NCBI GenBank assembly: GCA_012032975.1 | Contig: JAAUPU010000042.1 | Coordinates: 1 to 9,786, forward strand | Source: Caldilineaceae bacterium | Lineage (GTDB): Bacteria > Chloroflexota > Anaerolineae > Caldilineales > Caldilineaceae | Direction: 5' to 3' | Length of the DNA: 9,786 bases | Shown here: piece by piece, positions 1-6,553 of the stretch | Position numbering within the stretch: the stretch's first letter is position 1 | How the letters are laid out: each line of letters begins with the position of its first letter | Translations under genes and position numbers: made by a program | Notes under the pieces: generated by a model | Database searches by the model: none | What the model was told of the DNA's origin: nothing | What the model saw: only the letters and a program-made list of their open reading frames with translations

Positions 1-491
1 ACCTTCCTCCACACCAGCCGCACCAACCCAGGACGGGTGCGCCCCGCTTCGGTGCCGGACTTTCTCCATGACCCGGAACACCCGGTCGCCGAAGCACCGA
101 CGATCGTCCCCGCGATTTCACACCCCATGTGCTCAAGAACCTGGAATTTCTCGGCATCGATATGCTCATCCCGATTGGCGGCGACGACACCCTCAGCTAT
201 GGCGAACGGCTGCACAGCGAGGGCTTCCCGGTCGTGGCGATCCCCAAGACCATGGACAACGACGTCTATGGCACCGACTACTGTATCGGCTTCAGCACAG
301 CCGTCACCCGCAGCGTGCAGTTTATCCATCAACTGCGCACCAGCACCGGCTCCCACGAGCGGATTGCCGTGGTCGAGTTGTTTGGCCGCAACAGCGGCGA
401 AACCAGCCTGATCAGCTCCTATCTGGCCGGCGTGGATCGCGCCCTGATCTCCGAAGTGCCCTTCGACCCCGAGCGAGTGCGGCGCTGGTGA
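1..491 (+). pseudogene. PPi-type 6-phosphofructokinase, N-terminal part (5' partial, frameshifted)
   Basis: Phosphofructokinase phosphorylates fructose 6-phosphate to fructose 1,6-bisphosphate in the cytoplasm. The gene is cut by the left edge of the window. From base 1 it reads in frame 1 ([19 protein letters not shown]...), then switches to frame 3 at the CCCC run near 108-111 ([17 protein letters not shown]...) and meets a TGA at 489-491. The frame-3 part shows the family's core: [17 protein letters not shown], a GFSTAV segment and [10 protein letters not shown]. By family knowledge, Asp in GGDD (instead of GGDG) and Lys in PKTMDND (instead of PGT) mark pyrophosphate-using or mixed-substrate enzymes (group III/PFP-like), so PPi rather than ATP is the likely phosphoryl donor. 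Restoring one C near 110 and one G near 479 would give a continuous protein, so this is either a sequencing indel or recent gene decay. The frame-3 stretch alone runs 129-491 without a proper start. Confidence 0.85.
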
Positions 492-943
492 TGAGTGACA
501 AACGGGAGAACCCCAGCAACTACGCGATGGTCACGATCAGCGAAGGTGCGCACATGATCGGCGGCAAGGTGGTCGAATATGGCGAGGCCGACGCCTATGG
601 CCATCGCAAACTGGGCGGCATCGGCGAAATCACCACAGAAGCGCTCAAGACGCTGACCGGCGAGAATATGATCTTCCAGCGCCTCTCGTACCTGATGCGC
701 TCCGGTGCGCCCGATGCGCTCGACCTGATGGTGGCGGTGAACTACGCAAACATGGCGCTTTCGCTGGTACTGAGCGGCGCCAGCGGTCGAATGGTCGCGC
801 TGCGCGACGGCGCCTACACCCACATCCCCATGAGCACGGTCACCAGCGGCATCAAACGGGTGGATGTGGACGAACTCTACGACGCCGACGAATATGTGCC
901 GAAGGTACGTCACGTTCTCGGCAAACCCATGTTCCTCTACTAG
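491..943 (+). pseudogene. PPi-type 6-phosphofructokinase, C-terminal part (frame -1 to the upstream part)
   Basis: This is the C-terminal continuation of the phosphofructokinase above, in frame 2. The upstream frame ends ...EVPFDPERV; this frame carries on as [24 protein letters not shown], the expected next piece of the family, so a single base is missing near 479. The fragment contains the [11 protein letters not shown] and [10 protein letters not shown] segments, a [10 protein letters not shown] loop, the family's C-terminal substrate-binding strand and helix region, and ends at TAG 941-943 with KPMFLY. The ATG at 491 overlaps the upstream TGA (TGATG). It could in principle re-initiate, but a 150-residue C-terminal half would lack the phosphoryl-donor motifs and should not be active alone. 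The aldolase starts 72 bp downstream on the same strand, which points to a glycolytic operon. Protein identity is firm; whether the gene is truly broken is not. Confidence 0.85.
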
Positions 944-1015
944 ATCAATCCACCCAGTAGCGGTCTTCGGGAGAGCCGTCCACCGCCTGCTGCAAACGAA
1001 TTGAAAGGAAAAATC

Positions 1016-1720
1016 ATGATTCACGAATCCGTTTACGAGGTGCGCAAAGGCGCCCAGAAGGTTTTGAAAATCGAGAATGGTCGCGTCCAGGTATTAGACG
1101 CGGCGAAGCTGCGCGCCGAAACCATCGACGTTCTGGTACGCGATGCAGTCTTTGGCACAGAAGAGGTCAAGGCATACGCCCGCTGGCTCATCTGGGAGGC
1201 GGGTCAGGCATTGGGCGTCCGTCCGGCAAGCATCCACGAGTTTTACATCGCACGCGGTCGCGATGAATGGGCCGACCGCACCGTGCCGGCCATGAACATC
1301 CGCTTCACCACCTATGACACGGCGCGCGCCGCGTTACGCGCGGCCAAGGCGACGGAGACCGGCGCGTTCATCTTCGAAATTGCTCGTAGCGAGATGGGTT
1401 ACACCGATCAGGCGCCGGCCGAATACAGCGCCTGTCTGATTGCCGCGGCCATCAAGGAAGCGTATGACGGCCCGCTCTTCATCCAGGGCGACCATTTCCA
1501 GGTCAAGGCTTCGACCTTCAAGAAGAACCCTGATGGCGCGGTCCAGGAGGTCAAGGATCTGATCGAAGAAGCGATCCCTGCTGGCTTCTGGAACATCGAC
1601 ATCGATACCAGCACCCTGGTAACCCTCGACCCGCCAACGCTGGACGAACAGCAGAAGGACAACTACGCACGCTCCGCCGAGATCACCAAACTCGTGCGCG
1701 AACTGGAGCCGGCCGCGTGA
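1016..1720 (+). CDS. Class II fructose-bisphosphate-type aldolase, N-terminal part
   Basis: This is the N-terminal half (234 residues) of a zinc-dependent class II aldolase. The family cleaves fructose 1,6-bisphosphate to dihydroxyacetone phosphate and glyceraldehyde 3-phosphate, the step after the PFK encoded 72 bp upstream. ATG 1016 is chosen because AAAGGAA lies at 1004-1010, a good ribosome-binding site and spacing; the TTG at 1001 is less likely. The diagnostic motif is FIQGDHFQ (about residues 155-162), whose Asp-His fits the catalytic Asp and a metal-binding His, followed by [11 protein letters not shown]. The reading frame ends at TGA 1718-1720 in the middle of the TIM barrel, just before the Gly-Gly-Glu loop found in the next frame. 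The substrate could also be tagatose or sedoheptulose bisphosphate, since class II aldolases vary; the PFK neighbour favours fructose bisphosphate. Confidence 0.75.
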   Translation: MIHESVYEVRKGAQKVLKIENGRVQVLDAAKLRAETIDVLVRDAVFGTEEVKAYARWLIWEAGQALGVRPASIHEFYIARGRDEWADRTVPAMNIRFTTYDTARAALRAAKATETGAFIFEIARSEMGYTDQAPAEYSACLIAAAIKEAYDGPLFIQGDHFQVKASTFKKNPDGAVQEVKDLIEEAIPAGFWNIDIDTSTLVTLDPPTLDEQQKDNYARSAEITKLVRELEPAA

Positions 1721-2430
1721 CCGTGAGCCTGGGCGGCGAGATCGGCGAGGTGGGCGAGAAGAACTCCACGCCGGAAGAGCTGGACGCCTACATCACCGGC
1801 TACCAGCGCACCCTCGAAAAGATGGGCAACAATCTGGCTGGCCTCAGCAAGATCAGCGTGCAGACAGGCACCAGTCACGGCGGCGTCGTCCTGCCCGATG
1901 GCTCCATCGCCAAGGTTGCGGTCGACTTCGACACCCTGAAGGTGCTCGGTGCGCGGGCGCGCGAGCATGGTTCTGGCGGCGCGGTGCAACATGGCGCTAG
2001 CACCTTGCCCAAGGAGATGTTCAACAAATTCCCCGAGATGCAGACCCTCGAAATCCATCTGGCGACAGGCTTCCAGAACATCTACATGGACCATCCTGCC
2101 TTCCCGGAAAAGCTGAAGCAGACCATCTATCGCTTCTTGGACAAGCACAACGCGGACGAGCGCAAGCCGGGCATGACCGACGCCCAGTTCTACTACACGA
2201 CCCGCAAGAAGGCAATTGGTCCCTTCAAGGCGGAGCTCTGGGGCATGGCCGACGATGCCAAGGCTGAGCTCTTCGCCGCGCTGGAGGCTGAGTTTAAGTT
2301 TTTCTTCGAAAAACTAAACGTGGTCGGCACCGCGGGCCTGGTCAAGAAACTGGTCACATCGGTCGAGTATCATCAGCCAGAACCGGCTGACACGCGCGTG
2401 GCTGGCGACGATTTGGGTTTGGCCGACTGA
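1717..2430 (+). CDS. Class II fructose-bisphosphate-type aldolase, C-terminal part
   Basis: This is the C-terminal half (about 237 residues) of the same aldolase, in the next frame. It begins [18 protein letters not shown], the loop that normally follows directly on the upstream half's ELEPA-G. Further motifs are [11 protein letters not shown] (about 49-58), whose His is a candidate metal ligand, [10 protein letters not shown] (about 87-96), and [11 protein letters not shown], the phosphate and second metal-site region. The two halves overlap by four bases (GTGA, 1717-1720). Re-inserting one G near 1715 would fuse them into a protein of about 471 residues, close to the long class II aldolases I recall from Chloroflexota-type genomes. 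A GGAG at 1705-1708 sits about 8 bases before GTG 1717, so coupled re-initiation as a two-subunit enzyme cannot be ruled out. A sequencing deletion is simpler given the same kind of break in the PFK gene. Confidence 0.75.
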   Translation: MTVSLGGEIGEVGEKNSTPEELDAYITGYQRTLEKMGNNLAGLSKISVQTGTSHGGVVLPDGSIAKVAVDFDTLKVLGARAREHGSGGAVQHGASTLPKEMFNKFPEMQTLEIHLATGFQNIYMDHPAFPEKLKQTIYRFLDKHNADERKPGMTDAQFYYTTRKKAIGPFKAELWGMADDAKAELFAALEAEFKFFFEKLNVVGTAGLVKKLVTSVEYHQPEPADTRVAGDDLGLAD

Positions 2431-2443
2431 CCTGCGGCGTGAC

Positions 2444-2465
2444 CTCCGGGTCGACAAGCCCGGAG
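2444..2465 (+). terminator. Candidate hairpin after the aldolase
   Basis: A perfect 7-bp inverted repeat, CTCCGGG (2444-2450) and CCCGGAG (2459-2465), with an 8-nt loop, starts 14 bp after the aldolase stop. It has no T-tract, so intrinsic termination is uncertain; it could act with Rho or as a 3' stabilising stem. Confidence 0.35.
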
Positions 2466-2490
2466 ACAGTTCCTACCAGAGATGCAGTAG

Positions 2491-2508
2491 ACGCGCGGAT
2501 CCGCGCGT
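2491..2508. repeat. Perfect 18-bp palindrome ACGCGCGGATCCGCGCGT
   Basis: The 18 bases at 2491-2508 equal their own reverse complement. As RNA they would fold as ACGCGCG / GATC loop / CGCGCGT. The site lies 61 bp after the aldolase stop and about 47 bp upstream of the predicted -35 of the next gene. It could be a second terminator stem (only weakly T-rich TTCTACGTT follows) or a dimer-binding operator. Nothing in the sequence decides between these. Confidence 0.5.
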
Positions 2509-2554
2509 TCTACGTTGCGCAGTCAATGGTACAAGAAGCGCAGAATTCCCGCCA

Positions 2555-2583
2555 TTGGAATATCAACCCGGCTATAGTATGAT
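2555..2583 (+). promoter_or_regulatory. Predicted sigma70-type promoter for the J-domain gene
   Basis: TTGGAA (2555-2560, 4/6 to TTGACA) is followed after exactly 17 bp by TATGAT (2578-2583, 5/6 to TATAAT). Transcription would start near 2590, giving a leader of about 125 nt that contains the 2626-2654 hairpin. The stretch is noticeably AT-richer than its surroundings. Confidence 0.5.
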
Positions 2584-2625
2584 GTGCCTGTTCAGACTAT
2601 GTAAGGTATTGGTAAACTCGGGCCT

Positions 2626-2654
2626 GGGTCGTGCAACTGATCCTTGCACGACCC
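2626..2654 (+). promoter_or_regulatory. Perfect 11-bp stem-loop in the leader of the J-domain gene
   Basis: GGGTCGTGCAA (2626-2636) and TTGCACGACCC (2644-2654) are exact reverse complements with a 7-nt loop. The hairpin lies downstream of the predicted promoter and 60 bp before the start codon. There is no run of T after it, so it is more likely a leader structure (mRNA stability, a protein-binding site, attenuation) than a simple intrinsic terminator. It could also be a late terminator for the upstream glycolytic unit. Confidence 0.55.
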
Positions 2655-2714
2655 CCTCATTTGCATGGCGGCATACGCGATTTCGACACTTTGAAGCCTG
2701 TGCAGGCATCGTCG

Positions 2715-4301
2715 ATGAAAGACTATTATGCCATCCTAGACGTCCCGCCAGGGGCAACCGCCGACCAGATACGCTCGCGCTATAAACTCCTCGTCCGCAT
2801 CTATCACCCAGACCGCTTCCAAGCAGCCGCCGACAAAACCTACGCGCAGGAAAAGCTCAAAGAGATCAACGAGGCCTACCGCGCTCTGCTCAATGTTCAT
2901 GTGGAGGAAGGCTTTGCACAGGCGAGCGTCGCGCCCCGACCGAATGCGACGCCATCGCTGCTTCGCTTCGCCGATCTGGAGCCAGGCGCCCGCCAGGTCG
3001 ATACGGTCCATGTCACGAATTTGGGCGGCCCACCTTCCCATGTCAGCTTCAGTTTGGGGGGCGAACATCATTGGTTCTCGGTCTCCAACGGGCGCAGGCT
3101 CGATCCAGATGAGCTGCTGCCCCTCGACTTTGACATTGCGGCTGACGGCGGATACATGGAGCCGGGGAGAGCTTACGAAGGCTGGGTGGATGTACTGGTG
3201 GATGGGATCGCCACGCGGGTTCTGGTCACCGGTCAGTTGCCCGACAGCCGCACCGATCTGCGCTTGACGCCCCGTCTCATGGCGCTGCTCACCACTGCGC
3301 TGGTGGTGGTCGTCGTTCTCTATCTGGGATCCCTGCTGTCCGCCCAACAGTCTGGCGGCGCCTGGGCTTCTCTGAAACTGCCGGGGGCAGACAACACGAT
3401 CAGCGCGAGCGCTGCCCCTCCTTCGGAGACGACCTCCCAATCTGGGGAATCAGTTACCAGCCGCACCGATGACAGCCCCACCCTCCCAGTTCTCATTGCC
3501 CCAAACCCCACCGTCGCGCCAGCTATAGAAATGCCGGCGACGAGTACGCAAGGCGCCGTCTCCCCTCAACCGAGCCAATCCAGCCAACCGGTTGGCGAAC
3601 CGACATTGACCCGCCAAACGCCAGCGTCAGGCGGAGCGCCCTCGCTGAGCAGCCTATTGGCTGCGGCGCGCCCCATTGCCACGAGCCAAGCCGACGCAAC
3701 GGCAGACATCCAGCCAAACTCAATGCAAGAGCGAGTAAGCAGTGTCGCCCTCGTGGTCGCCAAATCCAGCGACGAGAAGGGTCAACCGGAAGCTGAGATC
3801 GACATCACACCAGACCGGAGGGGCGCACCGACGCCACAGGCGAATGCGTCGCCGCTCGGCGCGGCCACCCATCTGGCGACGGCAACAGTCGCTCTGCCGG
3901 CCACGCCGTTGCCGTTACCCACTGTGGTCGACACGGATGCTGATGTGATTGCAGTCACCACGTCGGGGCCACCTCCAGCCACGTCACCCGAGTCAGCTGT
4001 CGATACGCTGGAAATTCTCGTGCCCGAGACCCACAATGTGATGGCGCGTGCTACCAATAGCCTTCGCGCGTCGATAGTCACGATCCTCGGCAATGGCTCA
4101 CTTGTCACGGCCATCGGTCGCACCGTGGACAATACCTGGCTTCAGGTCGTGGTCCTGGATGGACAGACTGCCTGGGTTCACGTGGAAGCCATCGGCGTCG
4201 TCCCCGAGAGTGCTGCACGGTTGCCAGTCGTCGCTTCGCCAGCGATCCCGATTTCTGCCGGCGAGACGAACCAAGCGGCTTCGGAAACAGAGCAACCGTA
4301 A
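2715..4301 (+). CDS. Membrane-anchored J-domain protein with C-terminal SH3b domain
   Basis: The predicted product has 528 residues. Residues 1-60 are a J-domain with the HPD motif at 31-33 (IYHPDRF) and the closing KLKEINEAYRAL, so it should stimulate the ATPase of a DnaK/Hsp70. Residues about 80-175 look like a beta-sandwich (alternating strands, VTGQLP end) that I cannot name. Residues about 187-209 are one transmembrane helix (LMALLTTALVVVVVLYLG) preceded by Arg, suggesting the J-domain faces the cytoplasm. Residues about 211-435 are a low-complexity Ser/Thr/Pro/Ala linker. Residues about 440-498 match a bacterial SH3 domain (NSLRASIVTILGNGS, IGRTVDNTWLQV, GQTAWVH), expected outside the membrane. 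ATG 2715 is chosen because the J-domain begins immediately; the upstream in-frame GTG at 2631 lies in a hairpin. The ribosome-binding site is weak (AGG at 2704-2706). It is transcribed alone from the promoter at 2555-2583. The exact role is unknown. Confidence 0.85.
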   Translation: MKDYYAILDVPPGATADQIRSRYKLLVRIYHPDRFQAAADKTYAQEKLKEINEAYRALLNVHVEEGFAQASVAPRPNATPSLLRFADLEPGARQVDTVHVTNLGGPPSHVSFSLGGEHHWFSVSNGRRLDPDELLPLDFDIAADGGYMEPGRAYEGWVDVLVDGIATRVLVTGQLPDSRTDLRLTPRLMALLTTALVVVVVLYLGSLLSAQQSGGAWASLKLPGADNTISASAAPPSETTSQSGESVTSRTDDSPTLPVLIAPNPTVAPAIEMPATSTQGAVSPQPSQSSQPVGEPTLTRQTPASGGAPSLSSLLAAARPIATSQADATADIQPNSMQERVSSVALVVAKSSDEKGQPEAEIDITPDRRGAPTPQANASPLGAATHLATATVALPATPLPLPTVVDTDADVIAVTTSGPPPATSPESAVDTLEILVPETHNVMARATNSLRASIVTILGNGSLVTAIGRTVDNTWLQVVVLDGQTAWVHVEAIGVVPESAARLPVVASPAIPISAGETNQAASETEQP

Positions 4302-4309
4302 CCCCTCAA

Positions 4310-4335
4310 GCCATCCTCCCAGGCCATCCTTCCAG
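4310..4335 (+). repeat. 13-bp tandem duplication
   Basis: GCCATCCTCCCAG (4310-4322) is followed at once by GCCATCCTTCCAG (4323-4335), identical except for one base. It lies 9 bp after the J-domain gene's stop and looks like a small slippage duplication. The rest of 4302-4511 holds only repeat copy A and no convincing gene. Confidence 0.6.
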
Positions 4336-4357
4336 ACCATTGGCAAGAAGTGACTGC

Positions 4358-4449
4358 CCACCAGGTTTACGGGGTTTCACGAAGAAAGAGCGTACGTCTT
4401 GGTGTTTCTTCGCACCCTTTGTGGATGCTCCTTGTTTTGGACTCACCCC
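4358..4449 (+). repeat. Dispersed intergenic repeat, copy A
   Basis: The stretch reads CCACCAGGTTTAC..., TCACGAAGAAAGAG, then GTGGATGCTCCTTGTTTTGG and ACTCACC. It aligns over its length, in the same orientation, with copy B at 4989-5070 on the other side of the Dabb gene. The core words CACGAAGAA, TTCG and GTGGATG resemble the 'cacgaag...cttcgtggat' intergenic repeats I recall from many environmental bacterial genomes, including Chloroflexota; that comparison is from memory. There is no coding signal. Confidence 0.6.
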
Positions 4450-4511
4450 ATTCCTTGCCCAATCTTCGCGCATTACCCCGTGGTCGCAGGGCGCCCTCTG
4501 GTTGAGCCGCC

Positions 4512-4847
4512 CTACCGCTGCGTCCAATAGTCCAGGACCAACGATTGCTCCAGGTGAGGGCGCAAGGCTGCGCCGAACGCTTTGTGGTCCGGGTGGGGCA
4601 GATAGGCGTCCCGGTCGGCCTCGCTGCGGAAGGTGACGAAGAAGCAGTGGGTGTAGCCGCGCGCGGCGTTCTCCACGCTCACATCGGTTCCCCACTCGAA
4701 GTCATAGATCGCCTCGATCTGCTCCGGCAGGCGGGCAAATGCCGCTTCGACTTGCCGAATGTCCTCGCCAGTTGCGCTGGGCTTGAAGCCGAAAAGGACG
4801 ACATGGCGCAATAGGCGCTCTGGTACAGTGTTGGTGGCTTGGCTCAT
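4512..4847 (-). CDS. Dabb family (stress-responsive alpha/beta-barrel) protein
   Basis: The product is a 111-residue cytoplasmic protein with the Dabb (stress-responsive A/B barrel) pattern: RLLRHVVLFGFKP near the N-terminus, a helix with DIRQVEAAFARLP, a YDFEWGTDVS strand, THCFFVTFRSEADRDAYLPHP, then HKAFGAALRPHLEQSLVLDYW at the C-terminus. Its length is normal for this small dimeric ferredoxin-like fold. Family members range from plant stress proteins to bacterial proteins of unknown role and polyketide cyclases, so no substrate can be given. The start is well supported: on the minus strand GGAGGAG (4859-4853) lies 7 bases upstream of ATG 4847. The gene is monocistronic, convergent with the J-domain gene, and sits between two direct copies of a dispersed repeat, which suggests an insertion or recombination hot spot. 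Confidence 0.85.
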   Translation of the reverse strand: MSQATNTVPERLLRHVVLFGFKPSATGEDIRQVEAAFARLPEQIEAIYDFEWGTDVSVENAARGYTHCFFVTFRSEADRDAYLPHPDHKAFGAALRPHLEQSLVLDYWTQR

Positions 4848-4930
4848 CTCTTCTCCTCCATTCTATTCTCTATCGCATTTCCAGGGTCTTGCCTATCCGC
4901 CGATTGTACAGAGTCGCGGAGTTTTCTGGG

Positions 4931-4953
4931 TTATCTGTGAAATCTGTGGATAG
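4931..4953 (+). repeat. Short 'CTGTGAAATCTGTGGATA' element
   Basis: An AT-rich word containing CTGTGAAATCTGTGGATA (from 4935) lies between the Dabb gene and repeat copy B. It resembles another dispersed intergenic word seen in environmental genomes (from memory). It also contains one near-match to a DnaA box on the minus strand (CTATCCACA, 8/9), but a single box is not evidence of an origin. The rest of the 243-bp gap shows no gene. Confidence 0.4.
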
Positions 4954-4988
4954 ATGGGTCTCTGAGGCCACAGCAGGAAAATACCTGT

Positions 4989-5070
4989 CCACCAAGTCTC
5001 ACAAAGGTACACGAAGAACAGGTCAAGAATTCGTGGACCTTCGTGGATGCTCTTTATTTTGGATTCGCCA
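4989..5070 (+). repeat. Dispersed intergenic repeat, copy B
   Basis: This is the partner of copy A: CCACCAAGTCTCAC, ACACGAAGAACAG, then TTCGTGGACC and TTCGTGGATG in tandem, TTTATTTTGGATTCGCC. CACGAA (5010-5015) and TTCGTG (5030-5035) can pair as a hairpin. It lies just downstream of the aminotransferase stop (minus strand), so it may also help end that transcript. Confidence 0.6.
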
Positions 5071-5090
5071 AATCAGCCGGACCAGAGCGG

Positions 5091-6260
5091 TCAACCGCGC
5101 GCTAGATAATCGCGCAGTCGCTCCATCGCTGGCTCCAGCACCGACATGTCGGGCGCATAGCAGATACGGATCGAGCCTTCGCCGCCATTGCCAAAAGCGA
5201 CGCCCGGCGCCACCGATACTTTTTTCGTTTTGAGCAGATCGACTGCAAAGGCAAACGAGTCCTTGACGCCGTCGATCCTGGGGAAGAGATAGAAGGCGCC
5301 TTCCGCCTTTGGCAACGACACACGCGGCATCTCGGCCAGCGCATCCGCACAGAAGGCCTGGCGCTCCTGAAGCTGCTCTACCATCGCGTGGAGGTCGTCC
5401 TCGCCCTGCTGGAGTGCGACGATGCCCGCCCGCTGGATCATGGTCGGCGCGTGGGAGACGATAAACTCATTCAGTTGGCCAGCTTTGGCTACCAGATCGG
5501 CCCGCGCCACGACCCAGCCGAGCCGCCAACCGGTCATGCAGTAGCTCTTGGAGAAGGACTGTGTGACGATCACTGCATCATCACGCGTGCAGAGGCGCAA
5601 GATCGAAGGCGCCACCACACCGCCGTAGTAGATGCGTTCGTAAACCTCGTCAGCCAGTAACCACAGATTGTGCCGCCGACAGAGATCGAGAAGAGCGCGT
5701 TGCTCCGCGACTGTGGCCACCCAGCCAAGCGGGTTGGAGGGCGACGTGTAGATCAGCAGCCGTGTGCGGGGCGTCAGCGCGGCTTCCAGCGCGGCGAAGT
5801 CGATCTCGAAGCGGTCGCCCACAGCCACGAGCGGAATCTCGGTCGGCGTCGCACCGATCAAACGCACGATCTCAGTGCCATTGGGCCAGTTGGGGCTGAG
5901 CACGATGGCCGCATCGCCGGGGTCTATCACGCAGCGGATGGCCACATTCAGCGCCTGTACACCCGACGCCGTGACCAACACATCGGTCGGTGCAAGCTCT
6001 ACTCGATGCAACTCCGCGACCTTATCGGCGATGGCAGCGCGCAGGGGTGGGATGCCCGCGTTTTCAGAATAGAAGGTGTGCCCATCGTGAATGGCCTGGA
6101 CGGCCGCATCCACGATGTAGCGCGGCGTCGGCATGGTCGATTCGCCAAAGTGGAGTTTGAGAACGTCGTCCATGGTGAAGGAAATGTTGGCGAGTTCACG
6201 GATACGCGATGGCATGACCTGGGCGAGAGAGGGCGCAAGCGAAATGGAGGGTTGGGGCAT
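5091..6260 (-). CDS. PLP-dependent class I/II aminotransferase
   Basis: This 389-residue enzyme is of the aspartate-aminotransferase superfamily and exchanges an amino group between an amino acid and a 2-oxo acid in the cytoplasm. Visible motifs are FYSENAGIPPLRAAIADKV (about 63-81, substrate-entrance region), VLVTASGVQAL (phosphate binding), TSPSNPLGW (about 172-180, Asn176 for the pyridoxal ring; the usual NPTG is NPLG here), LADEVYERIYY (Asp204, Tyr207), SFSKSYCMTGWRLGW (235-249, Schiff-base Lys238) and SIRICYA (Arg365, substrate carboxylate). The length is normal. The amino donor cannot be read from sequence. ATG 6260 has no clear ribosome-binding site; Met16 (MPSRIRELANI) is a plausible alternative start close to where many homologues begin. 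The gene stands alone on the minus strand, divergent from the kinase. Confidence 0.9.
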   Translation of the reverse strand: MPQPSISLAPSLAQVMPSRIRELANISFTMDDVLKLHFGESTMPTPRYIVDAAVQAIHDGHTFYSENAGIPPLRAAIADKVAELHRVELAPTDVLVTASGVQALNVAIRCVIDPGDAAIVLSPNWPNGTEIVRLIGATPTEIPLVAVGDRFEIDFAALEAALTPRTRLLIYTSPSNPLGWVATVAEQRALLDLCRRHNLWLLADEVYERIYYGGVVAPSILRLCTRDDAVIVTQSFSKSYCMTGWRLGWVVARADLVAKAGQLNEFIVSHAPTMIQRAGIVALQQGEDDLHAMVEQLQERQAFCADALAEMPRVSLPKAEGAFYLFPRIDGVKDSFAFAVDLLKTKKVSVAPGVAFGNGGEGSIRICYAPDMSVLEPAMERLRDYLARG

Positions 6261-6317
6261 GGCAGATCGGCTCGATTCGGTTGAAGCGGCGGCGCACGAA
6301 AAGATTGAGTCGCGTCA

Positions 6318-6347
6318 ATTTTACCAGATGGGCTACATCCATGCGAA
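6318..6347 (-). promoter_or_regulatory. Predicted extended -10 promoter for the aminotransferase
   Basis: On the minus strand, TAAAAT (6323-6318, 5/6 to TATAAT) is preceded by TGG, giving an extended -10 (TGnTAAAAT). A weak -35, TTCGCA (6347-6342, 4/6), lies 18 bp upstream. Transcription would start near 6311, leaving a leader of about 50 nt. The 6348-6390 inverted repeat abuts the -35 side, as expected for an operator. Confidence 0.4.
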
Positions 6348-6390
6348 GGGCGATGGGCCAAAGGTCTAAGGTACAGGTTGCCCATCGCCC
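6348..6390. promoter_or_regulatory. Perfect 11-bp inverted repeat in the divergent promoter region
   Basis: GGGCGATGGGC (6348-6358) and GCCCATCGCCC (6380-6390) are exact reverse complements. Their centres are 32 bp apart, about three helical turns. The repeat sits between the divergent aminotransferase and kinase genes and directly upstream of the predicted aminotransferase -35. It may be an operator for a dimeric or tetrameric regulator, or a hairpin. A smaller TGTGC-N5-GCACA element lies at 6429-6443, nearer the kinase. Confidence 0.5.
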
Positions 6391-6553
6391 AGGCAATGAT
6401 CGGGCAGATCGCCTGGCTGGCCCTCTTTTGTGCATTGCGCACAGCAACCCATTCGGAATGTTGAGCAGTTCACCGATGGAACCCATCTACAAGCAGTGAC
6501 ATACTGATATTTCATCCAGGTCGTGCCTCGCAACAGAGGTCATTCCGTTCAAT

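Noticed and set aside
419..1024. Minus-strand open frame opposite the phosphofructokinase C-terminus
   Set aside because: The plus strand carries conserved PFK sequence throughout; the antisense frame has no family resemblance.
100..1720. Programmed ribosomal frameshifting in PFK or aldolase
   Set aside because: No canonical slippery heptamer or stimulatory structure was evident at the three switch points, and neither enzyme family is known for recoding; missing bases are simpler.
2631..2714. Longer start (GTG 2631) for the J-domain protein
   Set aside because: The extra 28 residues precede a J-domain that normally starts at the N-terminus, and the GTG lies inside a perfect hairpin stem.
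2736..3440. Minus-strand open frame opposite the J-domain gene
   Set aside because: It is antisense to the HPD-containing J-domain and transmembrane helix, with no motif or ribosome-binding site of its own.
4942..4953. DnaA-box-like sequence (CTATCCACA on the minus strand)
   Set aside because: It is a single 8/9 match inside an apparent dispersed repeat, with no cluster of boxes, AT-rich unwinding region or dnaA/dnaN nearby.
5670..6284. Plus-strand open frame opposite the aminotransferase
   Set aside because: The minus strand encodes a full set of aminotransferase motifs here, and the plus-strand translation matches no family.
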